Shown here piece by piece: positions 34,295 through 42,874 of a DNA stretch of 64,000 nucleotides; the stretch's first letter is position 1; every line of letters starts with the position of its first letter. The notes under the pieces are model-generated. The model was given only the letters and a program-made list of their open reading frames with translations, did no database searches and was not told the DNA's origin. Origin of the DNA: Planotetraspora sp. A-T 1434 (GTDB lineage: Bacteria > Actinomycetota > Actinomycetes > Streptosporangiales > Streptosporangiaceae); contig NZ_JAOEGB010000024.1 in NCBI RefSeq assembly GCF_025420585.1, forward strand, positions 62,001 to 126,000, in the 5' to 3' direction. A program made the position numbers and the translations under genes.

Positions 34295-35266
34295 GTGCGA
34301 ATCGGTACGCTCGGCGCCGCCCGGATCACCCCCGCCGCCCTGGTGAGGCCCGCCCGGCTCGTTCCCGGTGTCGAGGTGGCGGCGGTCGCGGCCAGAGACC
34401 GGTCACGGGCCGCCGCCTTCGCGGCGAAGCACGGCATCCCGGTCGTGCACGACTCCTACGAGGCGCTTGTCGCCGACCCGTCGATCGACGCCGTCTACAA
34501 CCCGCTGCCGAACGCGCTGCACGCCGAGTGGACCATCCGGGCGCTTGAAGCCGGCAAGCACGTCCTGTGCGAGAAACCGTTCGCGTCCAACGAGGCGGAG
34601 GCCCGTACGGTCGCCGAGGCCACGGACAAGTCCGGCCTGGTCGTGATGGAGGCCTTTCACTACCGGTACCACCCGCTGGCCGAACGGATGCTCTCGATCG
34701 TCGGCGACCTGGGCGAGATCCGGGAGATCGAAACGTGGCTGTGCTTCCCACTCCCCCGCTTCTCCGACATCCGATACTCGCTGCCACTCGCCGGCGGAGC
34801 GCTCATGGACGCCGGGTGCTACGCCGTACATTGCGCGCGCCTGCTCGGCGGAGGTGAGCCCACCGTCGTGTCGGCGCGGGCTCTGCTCCGATCGCCGGGG
34901 GTGGACCGCGCGATGACGGCCGCGCTGGAGTTCCCCTCGGGGGCGTCCGGCCGCGTGCACGCCTCGATGTGGTCGTCGCAGGTACTCAAGATCGCGGCCC
35001 GGGTCATCGGTTCGCGCGGTGAGATGCGGGTCCTGAACTTCATCGCCCCGCAGTTCTTCCACCGCCTGTCGTACACGGTCGACGGCGTCACGCGGCGGGA
35101 ACGGGTCGCGGGAGACGCCACGTACACCTACCAGTTGCGGGCGTTCGCGAAAGCCGTTCAGACCGGGGAGGGCAACCTCACGCCGCCGTCGACTTCGATC
35201 GCCAACATGGCCGTCATCGACGAGATCTACCGCAAGGCCGGCCTGGCCCCACGAGGCACCATCTGA
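34295..35266 (+). CDS. Gfo/Idh/MocA-family oxidoreductase
   Basis: 323 aa. N-terminal NAD(P)-binding Rossmann domain (RIGTLGAARITPAALVRPARLVPG) with the EKP motif in VLCEKPFASN near residue 95, then a C-terminal alpha/beta domain with GGALMDAGCYAVHCARLL. The GTG at 34295 gives the family N-terminus and has AGGAT ahead of it; in-frame ATGs at 34271 and 34286 are alternatives. Sugar or cyclitol dehydrogenation is typical of the family. It is the last chromosomal gene before the tRNA-linked island. Confidence 0.85.
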   Translation: MRIGTLGAARITPAALVRPARLVPGVEVAAVAARDRSRAAAFAAKHGIPVVHDSYEALVADPSIDAVYNPLPNALHAEWTIRALEAGKHVLCEKPFASNEAEARTVAEATDKSGLVVMEAFHYRYHPLAERMLSIVGDLGEIREIETWLCFPLPRFSDIRYSLPLAGGALMDAGCYAVHCARLLGGGEPTVVSARALLRSPGVDRAMTAALEFPSGASGRVHASMWSSQVLKIAARVIGSRGEMRVLNFIAPQFFHRLSYTVDGVTRRERVAGDATYTYQLRAFAKAVQTGEGNLTPPSTSIANMAVIDEIYRKAGLAPRGTI

Positions 35267-35325
35267 GGCCCCTGCCGGAAACCGGGTGTGTACTCACTCG
35301 TAGGATCATGCAGAATTAGGCACGA

Positions 35326-35365
35326 GCGCCCTTAGCTCAGCCGGATAGAGCATGGAACTTCTAAT
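35326..35365 (+). pseudogene. 5' fragment of tRNA-Arg(UCU); left island boundary
   Basis: Identical to the first 28 nt of the intact tRNA-Arg at 42190 (acceptor 5' strand, D arm), then an altered anticodon arm that keeps ACTTCTAA at 35357-35364. After that the sequence diverges completely, so the T arm and 3' acceptor strand are missing. This is the signature of an attachment-site junction or a remnant tRNA, and it marks the left end of the island. Confidence 0.75.
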
Positions 35366-35492
35366 TCTTCAGACCTTCAGATGGTGTGCGGCAACCCCAT
35401 CGTCGCAGCTAGACCGCACGTTCCCCGTGTCGGTGTAGGTAATCCGATGCTCTTTCGTCGCAGCAGCTCAGCGGCGCCGAGGACGGAACATT

Positions 35493-35941
35493 ATGTCCAT
35501 TCGTCCCGTTTCGCGCCCCGCCGAATCCGACCCCCCCCGCCACGCCTTCAACGCCGCCGCGCACGCGCCGGGACCGCGTCACCGACGTCTGCCGAGCTCG
35601 CCGCGAACCTCGCCCGGTTCTTCAACCGCCTCGAAGACCACATGGCCGACGACCCGGCCAACCTCGTACTCGCCGACGAGCTCACCGCCTACCTCCGCGA
35701 CTGCAAGCTCCGCGCGATCGCCCGCGCCGCCCGGGCGGCCGACGAAGGCGGCGACTACACCCTGGGCGACATCATCCGGATCCTCGGCATCACCAAGCAG
35801 TCCGTGCACGAGCTGATGCGCAAGGGCCAGGCGCTGCTCGCCGCCAAGCGGGCCAGGCCCGGGGTGGCCGACCTCCGCGAGCGCCGCCGCCGACGGCTCG
35901 ACGAAGCGGGCATCGGCGAGCGGCGTGAGGCCGCCCGGTGA
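35493..35941 (+). CDS. Small HTH protein, probably frameshifted
   Basis: The well-placed start (ATG at 35493, GAGGA 9 nt upstream) opens a frame beginning MSIRPVSRPAESDPP. That frame ends in unlike sequence, while a different frame from about 35540 encodes a convincing product (TSAELAANLARFFNRLEDH ... TLGDIIRILGITKQSVHELM ... RERRRRRLDEAGIGERR) to the TGA at 35941. The two join if one C is added in the run of eight C at 35531-35538. It could be a sequencing error, a real mutation or slippage. Predicted 148-150 aa with a helix-turn-helix near residues 90-115; function unknown. Confidence 0.5.
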
Positions 35942-35953
35942 CGCTGCTGGGCA

Positions 35954-36433
35954 TCAGCCCTCGCGGCTTGCCCCCTCTGGCCACACTACGGTGACGGGCA
36001 AGCCTCGGCGTCGCGCCTCGGCCACCACATCGGCGGTCCCCGACCGGCCCCCTGGCTGCCCATCCCACACCGCGACCAGCTTGTCGACGCTGCCCAGCAC
36101 GGCTTCGTTGGCCGACTCGTACGCGTCGCGATTGGCGTGAGGGTGGTCCATCACCCGCACCTGTGAGGCCCGGGAGACGAGCGCGTCGAACTGGTCAGCA
36201 TGATCTGACTTGACCTTCGCCTCTCGGTAGTCCTGCGACGGAATAACGACCTCCAGGGCGCCGCCGACCGAGAGAACCGCCTCGGCGAACACCGAATCCG
36301 CGCCCCGAGCAATGCAGGACACACCCACGAGTCGCTCGTCCACCTGCTCACGCAGGAGATCGCACAGGGCGTCGAACACAAGCCGCTGCGTGCCGTTGGT
36401 GATGTTGGTGTGGCCGGTGACGCCGATACGCAT
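35954..36433 (-). CDS. SLOG-superfamily (Rossmann-like) protein
   Basis: 159 aa. It starts MRIGVTGHTNITNGTQRLV, followed by GVSCIARGADSVFAEAVL, EVVIPSQDYREAKVKSD and LVAVWDGQPGGRSGTADVV. The GVTGH, ARGAD and WDG-x-x-GG-x-GT-x-D set is that of SLOG/DprA-LOG-like proteins, which bind nucleotides or nucleotide-derived ligands. GAGAGGGA precedes the ATG. It follows a TPR gene by 21 bp on the same strand. In many bacteria SLOG genes belong to conflict or signalling systems; that role is inference here. Confidence 0.72.
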   Translation of the reverse strand: MRIGVTGHTNITNGTQRLVFDALCDLLREQVDERLVGVSCIARGADSVFAEAVLSVGGALEVVIPSQDYREAKVKSDHADQFDALVSRASQVRVMDHPHANRDAYESANEAVLGSVDKLVAVWDGQPGGRSGTADVVAEARRRGLPVTVVWPEGASREG

Positions 36434-36454
36434 AATGTCCCTCTCGAATCGGGG

Positions 36455-37036
36455 TCAGTTTGCCGTAGCTGCCTGCAGCCGCGCCCGGAGGTCAGCGACT
36501 CCCGCCGTCGGCCGTTCGGCCAGAGCCTGGTCCAGGTGACGCAGCTGAGCTCGCACACGGTCGGATGTAACCCGCCCGGCCGCGGCCGCCGCAGCGCCCC
36601 CCGCGATCACGGCGGCGTCGACGTTACCCCGGATCATGTGAGCATGTACCAGCCCGGTGTAGTCCAGAGCGAGACTTCGACCGGCAGAGCGGCCCCGCAG
36701 GTCGATGGCACGCTGGATGTAGGTCACGGCCTCGTCGGCGAACCGGGCGTCGTTCCGGGCCAGGTCGAGGTACCGGCCGCCGGTGACTCCCGCCAGTTCG
36801 GCCTCGTCGAAAGAACCGCCCTCGTCGTCACTGGCCCCGGCGAGCGCCTCTTCGGCGGTTCCGGTAGCGCGGCGAAACGCTTCGACGCGGCCAAGCCCTG
36901 CGTAGGCCCAGGCTTCACGGGTGTGGAGCATGGCGCACAGGCGCCCAGCCCCGCTGGCGCGGGTGCCGTCGAGGGCCAGCCGCACCAGTTCGAGAGCATC
37001 CCGAGGCTGGTCGAGGTACAGCAGTTGCCGCGCCAT
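36455..37036 (-). CDS. TPR-type protein, probably N-terminally truncated regulator
   Basis: 193 aa, all helical, composed of TPR-like pairs (LDQPRDALELVRLALDGT, MLHTREAWAYAGLGRVEAFRRA, IQRAIDLRGRSAGRSLALDYTGLVHAHMIRGN). It resembles the C-terminal TPR half of actinomycete XRE-TPR regulators, but no HTH domain is present and an in-frame TGA stands directly before the ATG at 37036. Either the gene has lost its N-terminus or this is a stand-alone TPR subunit. It is followed by the SLOG gene. Confidence 0.6.
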   Translation of the reverse strand: MARQLLYLDQPRDALELVRLALDGTRASGAGRLCAMLHTREAWAYAGLGRVEAFRRATGTAEEALAGASDDEGGSFDEAELAGVTGGRYLDLARNDARFADEAVTYIQRAIDLRGRSAGRSLALDYTGLVHAHMIRGNVDAAVIAGGAAAAAAGRVTSDRVRAQLRHLDQALAERPTAGVADLRARLQAATAN

Positions 37037-37201
37037 TCATGACCATGAACGGGCGCGACGGTATGGCAGGCTCCCAGGCCCCACGCTGTCGCGCCTCCAA
37101 GTCGCGCGTCCCGGACCTGGGGGGACCTGGGAAGTGCGCGCGGCGGCGGCAGGATCGCGCGTCGTTCCTGCCGCCGCCCACGGAGAAAACTGAGGCGGAC
37201 C

Positions 37202-37405
37202 GTGGCCACGTGGGATGACCTCGTGCACGAGGCTGGCCGCGCTCTGGCCGCAGGAAAGCCGCACGAGTTCCAGATCACGGGCCAGGTCGCAGAGCTGGCC
37301 AACAAGTTCAACATCCCGGTCGACACGCTGCGGGTCATCCTCCTTACCGAGGCGTTCGCCTTGTACATCGCTGAGGTGCGCCGAAGCATGGTGATCCGCC
37401 CCTGA
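37202..37405 (+). CDS. Small protein of unknown function, 67 aa
   Basis: Starts at GTG 37202 with GAGGCGG just upstream. The product (MATWDDLVHEAGRALAAGKP ... ELANKFNIPVDTLRVILLTE) is soluble, helical and well composed, resembling small helical island proteins. No motif recognised. It is divergent from the TPR/SLOG pair, with 165 bp between them. Confidence 0.5.
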   Translation: MATWDDLVHEAGRALAAGKPHEFQITGQVAELANKFNIPVDTLRVILLTEAFALYIAEVRRSMVIRP

Positions 37406-37619
37406 GCTGCCCGGCCGGTTGTCCTCGTTGGCCAACATGCGACCGGCCGGGCTGGGCCGCCTCCTGTACGCCGTGGGGGCTGGTGGGAGGCGGCCCCCTG
37501 AAGCTGCTCGCCTGCCGCGGATGGTCCCCCGTCCCCGCGGCAGGCGGGCCACCAGACCGGCCCCGAGGTAGCGCGCCCAGCTAGGGGCCACGAGTGCCCC
37601 TGGAGGTGGCACGTGCAAG

Positions 37620-38808
37620 AAGATGCTCGCCGCCGCGCTGCAGGCGGAGGTCGACGCCTATATCGCCGCTTTCGCCGGAGAGCGTGACGAGGCCGGCCGC
37701 CGCCTGGTCGTCCGCAATGGCTACCACCAGCCCCGCGAGATCCTCACTGCGGCCGGTGCGATCGAGGTCAAGGCCCCTCGGGTCAACGACAAGCGCATCG
37801 ACGAGGCCACCGGTGAGCGCAAGCGGTTCTCCTCGGCGATCCTGCCCGCAAGACGCCCCAGCTCACCGAGGTGCTGCCGCTGCTGTACCTGCACGGCCTG
37901 TCCTCCGGCGACTTCGTTCCCGCGGTGGGGCAGTTCCTCGGCTCGAGCTCGGGCCTGTCCGCCTCGGTGATCACCCGTCTCACCGAGCAGTGGAAGGGCG
38001 AGCAGCGCACCTTCGCCGCCCGTGACCTGTCGACCGTGGACTACGTCTACCTGTGGGTCGACGGCATCCACGTCAACATCCGGCTGGAGGAGCACAAGGT
38101 GTGCCTGCTGGTGATGATCGGCGTACGCGCCGACGGCCGCAAGGAACTGCTCGCGCTGACGGACGGCTACCGCGAGTCCACGGAGTCGTGGGCCGGCCTG
38201 CGCGACTGCAAACGACGTGGGATGAGGGCGCCGGTGCTGGCCATCGGGGACGGCGCGCTCGGCTTCTGGGCCGCGCTGGGAGAGGTGTTTCCGCAGACCA
38301 GGGCCCAAAAGTGCTGGTTTCACAAGATTTCTAACGTCCTGGGGTCGATGCCGAAGTCGGCGCACCCGGGCGCCAAGAAGGCGCTGGCGGAGATCTGGAA
38401 CGCTGAGGACAAGGACCATGCCCTGGCCGCGGTGCAGGACTTTCAGGCCGCCTACGGCGCCAAGTACGTCAAGGCCGTCGCCAAGGTGGTCGACGACCTG
38501 GACGAACTGCTGGCCTTCTACGACTATCCGGCCGAGCACTGGGTGCATCTGCGTACGACCAACCCCCATCGAGTCCACCTTCGCCACCGTCCGGCACCGG
38601 ACCAAGGTCCCCAAGGGGCCCGGCTCACGCGCGGCCGGGCTCGCGATGGCCTTCAAGCTGATCGAGTCGGCCCAGGCCCGCTGGCGCGCGGTAAACGCGC
38701 CCCATTCTCGTCGCCTTGGTCCGCGCCGGAGCGACGTTCGTCAAGGGCAGGCTCGTCGATCGGCCCGAGGAATCACCCGCCGTCGAGGACCGCTCCATAG
38801 CCGCCTAA
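37620..38808 (+). pseudogene. Decayed IS256-family transposase
   Basis: Three frames read in order reconstruct a mutator/IS256-type transposase: KMLAAALQAEVDAYI... to about 37855, then LPLLYLHGLSSGDFVPAVGQ, LSTVDYVYLWVDGIHVNIRL (catalytic DDE Asp region), VLAIGDGALGFWAAL (second Asp), QKCWFHKISNVL, to about 38565, then IESTFATVRHRTKV with the catalytic Glu, and LVALVRAGATFVKGRLVDRP after a further frameshift near 38705. At least three indels and a missing N-terminus make it inactive. No terminal inverted repeats were identified. Confidence 0.85.
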
Positions 38809-38953
38809 AGATATTGATCCACAGGTCTTGACGATTGATCGGCATACCACTTTCATTCATCAACGATTCATGTGATGGTGATCACGCGACTATCAAAAGG
38901 CTTCATCTCATAGTCGGTAATTTCCCGTTCCCAATCGGAGAAAAGGAGAGTGC

Positions 38954-39550
38954 ATGCGCTACCCTGTCCGCATCGGTATCGTGGCTGTGATGCTGGTGAC
39001 CGCGATCACAACCGCCTTAGCGCCGCCCACTTGGGCCGATCCCGGATTTGTCGATGGGCCGCCTGATGGCGGTCAGCACAACTGGTGCCTCAGTGCCAGC
39101 GTCAGTCAAGCCCTCATCGCCCCCATACAAGCGTCCATGAGCTACTTGGACTCAGCATCGGACGTCAACGGCGTACCCCAGCACGTACCATGCCGACTCT
39201 CAGGCGGAAGCCAGACAGACGTCGTCTGGAAGGGATCATTGTTGGACCCAGGGGACATCGGATGGACGGGTTGCGAGTCCTGGTGGTCTGACCTCGCATC
39301 GTGCGACCGATACGGGGTTTACCTCGACAAGAACCAGATCGATTACTACGCCCTTTATCCCGCCAACGAATACAGGCATACCGCTTGCCATGAACTCGGG
39401 CACTCCGCAGGACTGTCCCACTACGTGAATGGGGACGAGCCTGGCGGGGTCAAGGACTGCATGATGAGCGGAGTGTGGGACGGCGGGCAGAGCTGGACGC
39501 GGACCTACGATCCCCACCACATCACATCCCACCTCAACGCCTACTTCTAA
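38954..39550 (+). CDS. Secreted metzincin-like zinc metalloprotease
   Basis: 198 aa. Signal peptide MRYPVRIGIVAVMLVTAITT with cleavage likely after WA near residue 28. The zinc-site motif HELGHSAGLSH (HExxHxxGxxH) is at about residues 145-155, and CMMSG some 20 residues later could be the Met-turn. Several cysteines suggest disulfides. GGAGAAAAGGAG lies directly upstream of the ATG. GC content is lower than in the surrounding genes. It is followed at 17 bp by a lipoprotein gene, probably in the same operon. Subfamily (snapalysin-like versus other metzincins) is unclear. Confidence 0.78.
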   Translation: MRYPVRIGIVAVMLVTAITTALAPPTWADPGFVDGPPDGGQHNWCLSASVSQALIAPIQASMSYLDSASDVNGVPQHVPCRLSGGSQTDVVWKGSLLDPGDIGWTGCESWWSDLASCDRYGVYLDKNQIDYYALYPANEYRHTACHELGHSAGLSHYVNGDEPGGVKDCMMSGVWDGGQSWTRTYDPHHITSHLNAYF

Positions 39551-39567
39551 AGGAGGTGCGAAGCGCA

Positions 39568-40290
39568 ATGAGGAAGATCCGCGTTTTTCTTGTTCTCGCC
39601 ACAGCAACCGCTAGCTTCACGCTGGCAGGATGCGGCACCGACGGGGCTGTGACTCAGAGCCAGAGCTCTCTTCAAAGGGAGATTGATATCTCTGTCTTGC
39701 GAGTCGGCCACTACAACTACATCCCTTTCGACACCCCAGAGAAGCTGGCGACCAGTAAGGTTACGCAAGTGGTTGCCCAGGGCGAGGTGGCCGGATTCGC
39801 CGCCGGCCGAACGATCGTAGGTGCGGACCCAAACGACAAGCGTTACTACGTCGTCATGGATGTCAAAGTGACGAGGAAGCTCAAGGGAGTGGTCGGCACT
39901 CCTGCCGATCAAACCGGGCACGTCTACGTCGAGCTTTTCCGTGGGCCGGTCTGTAATGACACAATGCAACCCTGCCGATCGATCGACGACTTCAACCGCG
40001 CTATCCCTAGCGGGACCAAGATTCTTCTATTCGGCAACGACGGATCAACTCCCTTCGCAGTTGACGCGAACGGACACAGCGAGGGCGACGACGCCGGTCG
40101 CCCGAAGGGATCTCCCCTTCTGCGTCCCTATCCTCAGGGGCTACTGTTGGAGCAGACCACTGCCAGCGGCAAGGAAGTGCTAGGCGGACTAGAGGAAGAC
40201 ATCCCGAAGGGATGGCTCACTCCCTCCATCACAAAGACGGGTCTCGACGCCATCGCCGATCGCGTAGCTGCTGCTGGATTTAACGGTTAG
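39568..40290 (+). CDS. Lipoprotein of unknown function
   Basis: 240 aa. Signal peptide with lipobox (FTLAGCGTDG; Cys near residue 22), so it is membrane-anchored and extracytoplasmic. The mature part is beta-rich (VAQGEVAGFAAGR, YYVVMDVKVTRKLKG, VYVELFRGPVCNDTM), resembling a small secreted OB- or Ig-like domain; not recognised. AGGAGGTG is 9 nt before the ATG. It follows the metalloprotease gene by 17 bp and is followed by a strong hairpin, so the two form one transcription unit. Confidence 0.65.
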   Translation: MRKIRVFLVLATATASFTLAGCGTDGAVTQSQSSLQREIDISVLRVGHYNYIPFDTPEKLATSKVTQVVAQGEVAGFAAGRTIVGADPNDKRYYVVMDVKVTRKLKGVVGTPADQTGHVYVELFRGPVCNDTMQPCRSIDDFNRAIPSGTKILLFGNDGSTPFAVDANGHSEGDDAGRPKGSPLLRPYPQGLLLEQTTASGKEVLGGLEEDIPKGWLTPSITKTGLDAIADRVAAAGFNG

Positions 40291-40320
40291 CAATCAGCTG
40301 TACCAACGTATCCCTTAATA

Positions 40321-40352
40321 GGATGCCCCCGGGTTTCGGTGCGGGGGCATCC
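40321..40352 (+). terminator. Strong hairpin terminator after lipoprotein gene
   Basis: GGATGCCCCCG pairs with CGGGGGCATCC (11 bp) across a 10-nt loop, 30 bp after the lipoprotein stop codon. Confidence 0.75.
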
Positions 40353-40565
40353 TGGGGACGCATGTCAAGCCTGGCCCACCTCTTGCCAGGTGTTTCACGG
40401 AGCATCGATGCCTTCTCGGTCCTGCTTGCGTCCCAGCCCAAGCCCTCCTGATATGCGCCCTGAGCTGATGCCGATACTCGGCGACCTTTTCATCGGCCTT
40501 ACTGCGGGCGTCCTCATTGAGGGCGACCGCCGCACGCCGCTTGTAAGCATTCAGCAGTTTTGTGA

Positions 40566-41087
40566 CGCCTCGTCGACTGGGTCCGCCGGTACCTCGGCCA
40601 GCATCAGCTCGCAGCGGCGGCCACCGCGTCTCTCGCCGCAGCCACCACCATCTATGGCGCGACCCTCGCCGTCAGGGAAATCCCACTGAGCCAGCCGCCC
40701 GCAACCACGACCGTTACCGCCGCCTCGGCGGCGCCCCCGTCATCACCGCACGTTGGCCGCAACCAGATCAACCCGACTCAGCGACCGGCGCCGAAACCGT
40801 CAGAAGCGCAGCCGGACGCAACCACCGCGGACACAACCACCGCAGATGGCCACGACGAGGACCGCCGCGACGCTCCCAACCCGATGGCCAACCCCAGCCC
40901 GACACCGTCACGCATCGAACTCAAGGACGACCCGCCACGTCCCGTACGGCCGACGCCAACCCTGCCGCCTGCCGTCCCGTCCGACGCTCCGGCGCACCTG
41001 CCCACGGCTCTGCCTTCCCCGCTGGAGTCCGCGTGCCAGATCGAGATCGATCCGCTTACGAAGGTCAAGACGTGTCTCGGGGGGTGA
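40566..41087 (+). pseudogene. Fragment of a membrane/Pro-rich island protein
   Basis: A frame open from 40566 (after a TGA at 40563) to 41087 encodes a hydrophobic helix (ASLAAATTIYGATLA) and then a long Pro/Thr-rich extracellular-type tail ending LESACQIEIDPLTKVKTCLGG with two Cys. No start codon with a ribosome binding site is present in frame before the helix, so it looks like the 3' part of a broken gene; an ATG at 40884 would give only the tail. It converges on the integrase gene with a 5-bp gap. Confidence 0.35.
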
Positions 41088-41092
41088 TGTGG

Positions 41093-42094
41093 CTAGAGCC
41101 GGTCGCTGGGCGAGAGCCGAGCGTGGGCGTCCCTCGCCCGGCGCTGAGCCGTGGCCTGCGTGTAGCGGCGGACCATCTCCAGCGAGGTCCAGCCGCCCAC
41201 ATGCATCAGGTCGATGGGGTCGCCCCCGGCGTCCAGGAACGAGGTCGCCATGGTGGTGCGGAAGCGGTGGGTGTAGACCCCGGGGATACCGGCCTCCTTG
41301 GCGCGCCGCTTCAGCATCTGCAGGATGCCGGTCGTTGTCAGACGGCGGTCGCCCCCCGCCGCGGTGATGCCCCGCTCGGGCAACCACAGCCAGGGGGACT
41401 CGGCGTGCTTGTGCCGGGCCCGGGCGCGGATGTAGCGGTCGATGGCGGCCGCGGTCTTGCGTCCGATCGGTGCCATGTGCATCCGGCCGCCCTTGAGCCG
41501 AATCCGCAGGACGTGCTGAGATAGGAACACGTCGGTGAGCTCGTCGTCCTCGGGGTGGTAGCGCAAGCCGGCCAGGCCCGAGCCGCGCATGCCGTTGTCC
41601 AGGAGGACCCGCATGATGGCGGTGTCACGGCGGTCGATAAAGCTGGTGCCCTCGCAGGCCTTGAGCATGAGCTTGAGTTCGGTCTCGGTGAGGGGCTCGA
41701 CCGGCTGAGCGACGACGTTGGGCGGCGCGACGTTGGCCATCGGAGAGCGGCCGTCCAGTTCGCCGTCGGCGACCAGCCAGTTGAACATGACCCGCAGGTT
41801 GCGGAAGTGCTTGTGGCCGTCGCCCGCGCTGCGAGCCCGGGTGTCGCCACAGGGGCAGGGCTTGATGCGCTTGTCGTCGAGCCAGCAGCCGTACAGGCGG
41901 GCAGCCAGGAAGGCGCGGACGTGCTTGGCCTGGATCTTTTCGAGCTGCTCGGGCATGTCATGCTTGTCGAGGTAGGCGATCAGAAGTCGCGCGGAGTGGA
42001 GGTAGCTCGTGATCGTGCCAGCGGCGAGCTTCTCGCCTTCGAGGGCCAGCTTCCACGAGGGGATGAGCTCTCGCAGGAGTGGGGATCTACCCAT
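41093..42094 (-). CDS. Tyrosine site-specific integrase (left island)
   Basis: 333 aa. An N-terminal SAM-like core-binding domain (1-115) with a CPCGDTRARS zinc-ribbon-like insert near residue 80, then the catalytic domain: Arg in GMRGSGLAGLRYHPED, HRFRTTMATS (H-x-x-R), HVGGWTS (H/W), and the Tyr nucleophile in MVRRYTQAT. It lies 95 bp from the intact tRNA-Arg at the right edge of the left island segment and points away from it, a usual place for an integrase. It is likely responsible for, or a remnant of, insertion at the tRNA. Confidence 0.85.
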   Translation of the reverse strand: MGRSPLLRELIPSWKLALEGEKLAAGTITSYLHSARLLIAYLDKHDMPEQLEKIQAKHVRAFLAARLYGCWLDDKRIKPCPCGDTRARSAGDGHKHFRNLRVMFNWLVADGELDGRSPMANVAPPNVVAQPVEPLTETELKLMLKACEGTSFIDRRDTAIMRVLLDNGMRGSGLAGLRYHPEDDELTDVFLSQHVLRIRLKGGRMHMAPIGRKTAAAIDRYIRARARHKHAESPWLWLPERGITAAGGDRRLTTTGILQMLKRRAKEAGIPGVYTHRFRTTMATSFLDAGGDPIDLMHVGGWTSLEMVRRYTQATAQRRARDAHARLSPSDRL

Positions 42095-42189
42095 GAGGGA
42101 AACTCCAAATCCGATGCTGTTTCATCGGTGTGCGGCTATGCTACCTTAGGCCAAGGTCAGCAAACCTGCTGGTCATCCCCCAATTTCTA

Positions 42190-42263
42190 GCGCCCTTAGC
42201 TCAGCCGGATAGAGCATCGGACTTCTAATCCGACGGTCGGGGGTTCGAATCCCTCAGGGCGCG
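42190..42263 (+). tRNA. tRNA-Arg (anticodon UCU)
   Basis: 74 nt. Acceptor GCGCCCT (42190-42196) pairs with AGGGCGC (42256-42262), D arm GCTC...GAGC, anticodon stem CGGAC/GTCCG-type with loop CTTCTAA giving anticodon TCT, T arm GGGGGTTCGAATCCCTC. 3' CCA is not encoded. All arms are intact, so it is the functional copy; two partial copies flank it at 35326 and 56423. Confidence 0.9.
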
Positions 42264-42296
42264 CTCACAATCATGCGATGACCTGCGATTTCTCGA
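42221..42296 (+). repeat. Central attachment-site-like direct repeat
   Basis: The 3' half of tRNA-Arg plus 33 bp beyond it (starting GCGCTCACAATCATGCGATG) recurs, with a few indels and substitutions, at 56423-56497, 14.2 kb away and in the same orientation. The repeat extends past the tRNA end, as for att sites of integrative elements. Confidence 0.75.
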
Positions 42297-42874
42297 TCGA
42301 GACGGACTCGCAGCGAGAAGTTGATCTCGTATGGTCGCTCGTTGTTTGCTCGCGTGTTCCGTCGAGCACCCAACCATCGGACTTCGGCATCGGATTCTTT
42401 CATGATCGGGCACGGGTTGGGCAGCCGGTAGATCGCTTAGAGCCGGTGCGTCAAACCGGACCCCGAAGACGGTCAACGGAAGATGAAAACCGAACACCTC
42501 CCAGGCTTCGCCCCCCTTCCACGGCACGCTGACCGTCAAGAACCCCCAAGGGGCACCCAGGCGAACAAGTAGGGCGAAAGGTGACAATCCGCGCCAGAAC
42601 TCGACAACCAGCGGACGAATAATCCGTAGGGCTGGTTCGACTACTCGACCCCCGTCAGGACATGTCTTTCCCACCGCTGGAGCACGCGGCCACCGCCATG
42701 TGGTTAAGCAACCGATCAGCTACCCTGCTGGGCGGGCCGGCGTTCGGGCATGACCCCAATGTAGGAACCAGTCAGGATCAGGAGGAGTCCAAGGACTGCC
42801 CACTCCGCTGGGTTCCTGAAACGAGGGTCAGGCAGTGACCACCGCAGCTCTGATAGCTGACAGCTCCCCGCCTC
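42264..42874. other. Region without a convincing gene
   Basis: Follows the tRNA. The first 33 bp repeat near 56.46 kb. The rest shows no ORF with family features; the open minus-strand frame across the tRNA encodes the typical antisense-tRNA artefact (ERALRDSNPRPS). Confidence 0.5.

Noticed and set aside
42225-42674. 149-aa minus-strand ORF across the tRNA
   Set aside because: Its C-terminus (ERALRDSNPRPS) is the well-known antisense-tRNA artefact, and the rest has no family features.
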